Positions 62,023 through 64,000 of a stretch of DNA of 64,000 nucleotides are shown one piece after another. The stretch is from Aquimarina amphilecti (lineage in GTDB: Bacteria; Bacteroidota; Bacteroidia; Flavobacteriales; Flavobacteriaceae). The stretch covers positions 310,001 to 374,000 of the forward strand of contig NZ_FOAB01000006.1 in assembly GCF_900109375.1 (NCBI RefSeq), given 5' to 3'. Below the pieces are notes generated by a model. That model did not search any database. It worked only from the letters and a program-made list of their open reading frames with translations, and had not been told where the DNA came from. How positions within the stretch are numbered: the stretch's first letter is position 1; every line of letters starts with the position of its first letter. The position numbers were made by a program, and so were the translations under genes.

Positions 62023-62659
62023 TTTCTTATACATTAAAAAGACTTTTATAATATTCTTTATTTTGATTATATTTTCTTGTAAAGAAAACTCTAACAAATC
62101 ATTACCTATATACAATCCTTCAGATTTTAAACCTGAATTAGTAGACAGAAATCTTCGCCAAAAAAATAAAAATCATACTGTTGCAGATTTCAGCCTCATC
62201 AACCAGAATGGGGATACTATAACTCAAGAAAATTACAAGGACAAAATTTATATCACCGACTTCTTTTTCACACGTTGTATAAGTATTTGCCCAATTATGA
62301 GCAATAATATAGCCATATTACAAAAAGAGTTTTTAAATAATAATGATATTATGTTCTTATCACTATCTGTGACTCCCGAAATAGATAACGTATCAGTTTT
62401 AAGAGAATATGCCACAAATAAAGGAGTGATAGATAAAAAGTGGAATATTACAACAGGAAATAAAAAGCATATTTACGAATTGGCTCGTAAAAGCTATTTT
62501 GCTGTTGTAGAGCAAGGCGATGGCGGTTTACAAGATTTTATTCATACACCAAACTTCACGTTAATAGATAAGAATAAACAAATCCGTGGTATGTATGACG
62601 GTACTAATAAGGATGAAATACAACGTTTAATTAAAGATATTAAATTACTACGAAACTAA
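62012..62659 (+). CDS. SCO1/SenC-family thioredoxin-fold lipoprotein
   Basis: I start this at the ATG at 62012 (MMNNFLYIKKTF); a TTG five codons upstream is the alternative. The ~215-residue protein has a lipoprotein signal (IIFSC) and a thioredoxin-like SCO domain with the copper-binding CISICP (CxxxC) and the distal His in QDFIHTPNFTLID. SCO proteins deliver copper to the CuA site of cytochrome oxidase or act in thiol redox. The coupling with the hydroxylase gene is unusual. The operon probably ends here, as the next 1.2 kb has no intact gene. Confidence 0.9.
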   Translation: MMNNFLYIKKTFIIFFILIIFSCKENSNKSLPIYNPSDFKPELVDRNLRQKNKNHTVADFSLINQNGDTITQENYKDKIYITDFFFTRCISICPIMSNNIAILQKEFLNNNDIMFLSLSVTPEIDNVSVLREYATNKGVIDKKWNITTGNKKHIYELARKSYFAVVEQGDGGLQDFIHTPNFTLIDKNKQIRGMYDGTNKDEIQRLIKDIKLLRN

Positions 62660-62758
62660 TTGTAGTATTCTCCTCATGAAACATTTTTATTTTGAGAACT
62701 ATTTGTATCTTTTTTAACTAATCATTTGTGCACTATTATATTTCAATAATGAAACATG

Positions 62759-63223
62759 ATGAATAAAAAAATACAAGTAAAATGGTAGGAAGGTAAAGTG
62801 GTAGGATATGATTGCATAACACTTATGGAGATGGTACCGTAATTAGAGGAAATATCTATGAAGTAATAATAACAGAAACCAGTAAAAGTAAACGTTGCTG
62901 GTTTCCTCTCTGTGATACTGTGTTAAAAGGGATAGAAAAATACGAAGAAGACGTCTGGACAGAGATTGATATTTCTTACGGAGCTTTTGAATATGATAAT
63001 CAAAAATTTGTATTTGGTCCTGGAGCCATTGGGAACGAAGGTTATATAGCTTCAATAACACTAACAGGCGAATTAAATTCGTCTATTTTTTTACTTTTTA
63101 AACCCTATTCATAAAGCTGAAGTAGAAAACGAACATCTAATTTGTTATGGGAATACAGGAGCAATTATTGATATTGATCTAAATAATATTACCAAAATAG
63201 AGGTGCTTCAGCAAAACGATTGA
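62759..63223 (+). pseudogene. Frameshifted small gene remnant
   Basis: Reading frames join up only after corrections. An ATG at 62759 gives a short peptide that meets a TAG at ~62786. A second frame (62812-63114, TTG start, 100 codons: VIRGNIYEVIITET, KYEEDVWTEIDISYGAF, KFVFGPGAIGNEGYIA) ends in a T-rich stretch (63086-63098). The frame that continues from there reads NPIHKAEVENEHLICYGNTGAIIDIDLNN and stops at 63223. The two latter parts look like one protein with a frameshift at the poly-T run. No family is recognised. It may be a decayed gene or two sequencing errors. Confidence 0.6.
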
Positions 63224-63930
63224 GCTATATCGTAATTATGTAAGTTATTTTGGTTAAACATTTATAAGATATAGAACAATTTATTACTGATTAAAAATCA
63301 TAATAATTACGATTTAATTTTTTAAACTCATTTACCATCTTCTCTTTTTAGTTTATTACTCTTCTGGTTATTAATTTATTGAGTTTAAAAAGTGGTTTCT
63401 ATACAATTAAAATGTTTGTTAAATAGGACACTATTTTTTCACTTTAGAGTAAGAAATATTTCAAAAAAGTAATTTTTGAGAAGAAAAAACTGAAAAAGTG
63501 GTTTTTTCCCCTAAATGTTAATTGTTAAAAAAGGGTTTTTTCCCCTAAATTATTCATTTTTTTATTGTTTATTACTTGTATTAAATGATTTTATTTGTAG
63601 TACGAAAACTTTTTTTCGTGTTAAAACATGTTAAAAAAAATGTTAAATGCATAAAAAAGCGATGAAATACACGTTTTTTTAACATAACGTAAAACTATTG
63701 CGGTTTTACCGCAGACAACTAAACCGTGATTAATTTACTTTTACAATGCGCTGGTAATCAGAGCTCAATACTAGTGCAAACGATGCGATCTTCAGGAAGC
63801 CCCAGAAGAAATACGAACCATTAAGAATAAGAAATAACGTTTTTAAAAAAAGAACAAAGAATTATTCTAGCGTACTTTAGGAAACTACTTATGATAGATT
63901 TAATAGAGTACATTCATACCTAAACATACA
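63224..63930. other. ~700-bp non-coding region before a glycosyltransferase gene
   Basis: No ORF above ~35 codons with a believable start on either strand. It is very AT-rich up to ~63690 and then less so. It contains the 17-bp direct repeat (63500 and 63534), a 6-bp hairpin TGCGGT/ACCGCA at 63699-63713, and an A/T-rich stretch with GTTAAAACATGTTAA. The region may be the regulatory leader of the locus that starts at 63931. Confidence 0.55.
63500..63550 (+). repeat. 17-bp direct repeat, two copies 34 bp apart
   Basis: GGTTTTTTCCCCTAAAT occurs at 63500-63516 and 63534-63550. The start-to-start distance of 34 bp is about three helical turns, the spacing expected for two protein dimers on one DNA face. 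It lies ~400 bp before the glycosyltransferase start. Confidence 0.65.
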
Positions 63931-64000
63931 ATGACTAAAAGGACAGGAATTATTATTCCGGCCTATAATGAATATTATAGACTGGACAAGGAGAAGTTTT
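63931..64000 (+). CDS. Family 2 glycosyltransferase, N-terminal start (3' end outside window)
   Basis: The first 23 codons read MTKRTGIIIPAYNEYYRLDK and run off the right edge. I-I-I-P-A-Y-N-E is the first beta strand and nucleotide-sugar loop of GT2 glycosyltransferases. The preceding long non-coding stretch and the direct repeat suggest this is the first gene of a polysaccharide or glycolipid locus. The substrate cannot be assigned from so short a part. Confidence 0.78.
   Translation, partial: MTKRTGIIIPAYNEYYRLDKEKF

Noticed and set aside
62812..63114. An intact 100-codon gene
   Set aside because: It would start at a TTG in mid-frame, and the sequence after its stop continues in another frame with protein-like composition. 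A frameshifted remnant explains it better.

Overview
The window is about one third G+C, its signal peptides and lipoproteins are of Bacteroidota type, several promoters fit the Bacteroidota TAnnTTTG -7 element, and its gene order (recF–ribH–mutL–rhomboids; lepB–dapB–parB–parA; udk–divIC–methylmalonyl-CoA mutase) is that of marine Flavobacteriaceae. An Aquimarina-like organism is my best guess, not proven. No phage, transposase, CRISPR array or rRNA operon was seen. One tRNA gene (Pro, TGG) is present.

Layout. 1–0.3 kb: 3' end of ndk. 0.4–9.4 kb: an accessory island with an ECF sigma factor, a FecR anti-sigma factor, a TonB-dependent receptor with an STN signalling domain, and three paralogous surface lipoproteins built from ~90-residue four-cysteine repeats. 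One bipartite promoter motif with an invariant 15-bp gap precedes the fecR–receptor operon and each of the three lipoprotein genes, so the island reads as a self-contained cell-surface signalling regulon. 9.6–29.5 kb: mostly core genes (thioesterase, DUF721/DciA, recF, ribH, mutL, two rhomboids, a nuclease-family protein, lepB, dapB, parAB, an M16 protease), plus one unannotated GG-leader peptide at 10.1 kb.

29.9–37.5 kb: a second accessory island. It has four small Cys-containing peptides with near-identical 23-residue double-glycine leaders, a membrane protein that joins a catalytically dead C39-like domain to a VKOR and a DsbA-like thioredoxin domain, a TPR–CHAT protease-like protein whose catalytic domain should face the periplasm, a lipoprotein, and a divergent sigma factor with a TPR membrane partner. 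Three of the peptide genes carry a conserved upstream leader with an inverted repeat. This is the best candidate for an undescribed system: oxidative folding and export of disulfide-rich peptides, with CHAT and sigma signalling next to it. No peptidase-containing ABC transporter is in the window.

37.6–50.8 kb: acyl-CoA and propionate metabolism (dienoyl-CoA reductase-like SDR, both methylmalonyl-CoA mutase subunits), divIC, udk, anmK, then a TonB receptor–PQQ sugar dehydrogenase–cytochrome c operon that suggests uptake and use of exogenous PQQ. 50.9 kb: tRNA-Pro. 51.2–62.7 kb: a hybrid two-component regulator followed by NHL, two leucine-rich-repeat and TPR lipoproteins, a fatty acid hydroxylase and an SCO protein, with no polysaccharide-utilisation genes. 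62.7–64 kb: a frameshifted pseudogene, a long non-coding stretch with a 17-bp direct repeat, and the start of a family 2 glycosyltransferase that probably opens a polysaccharide locus.
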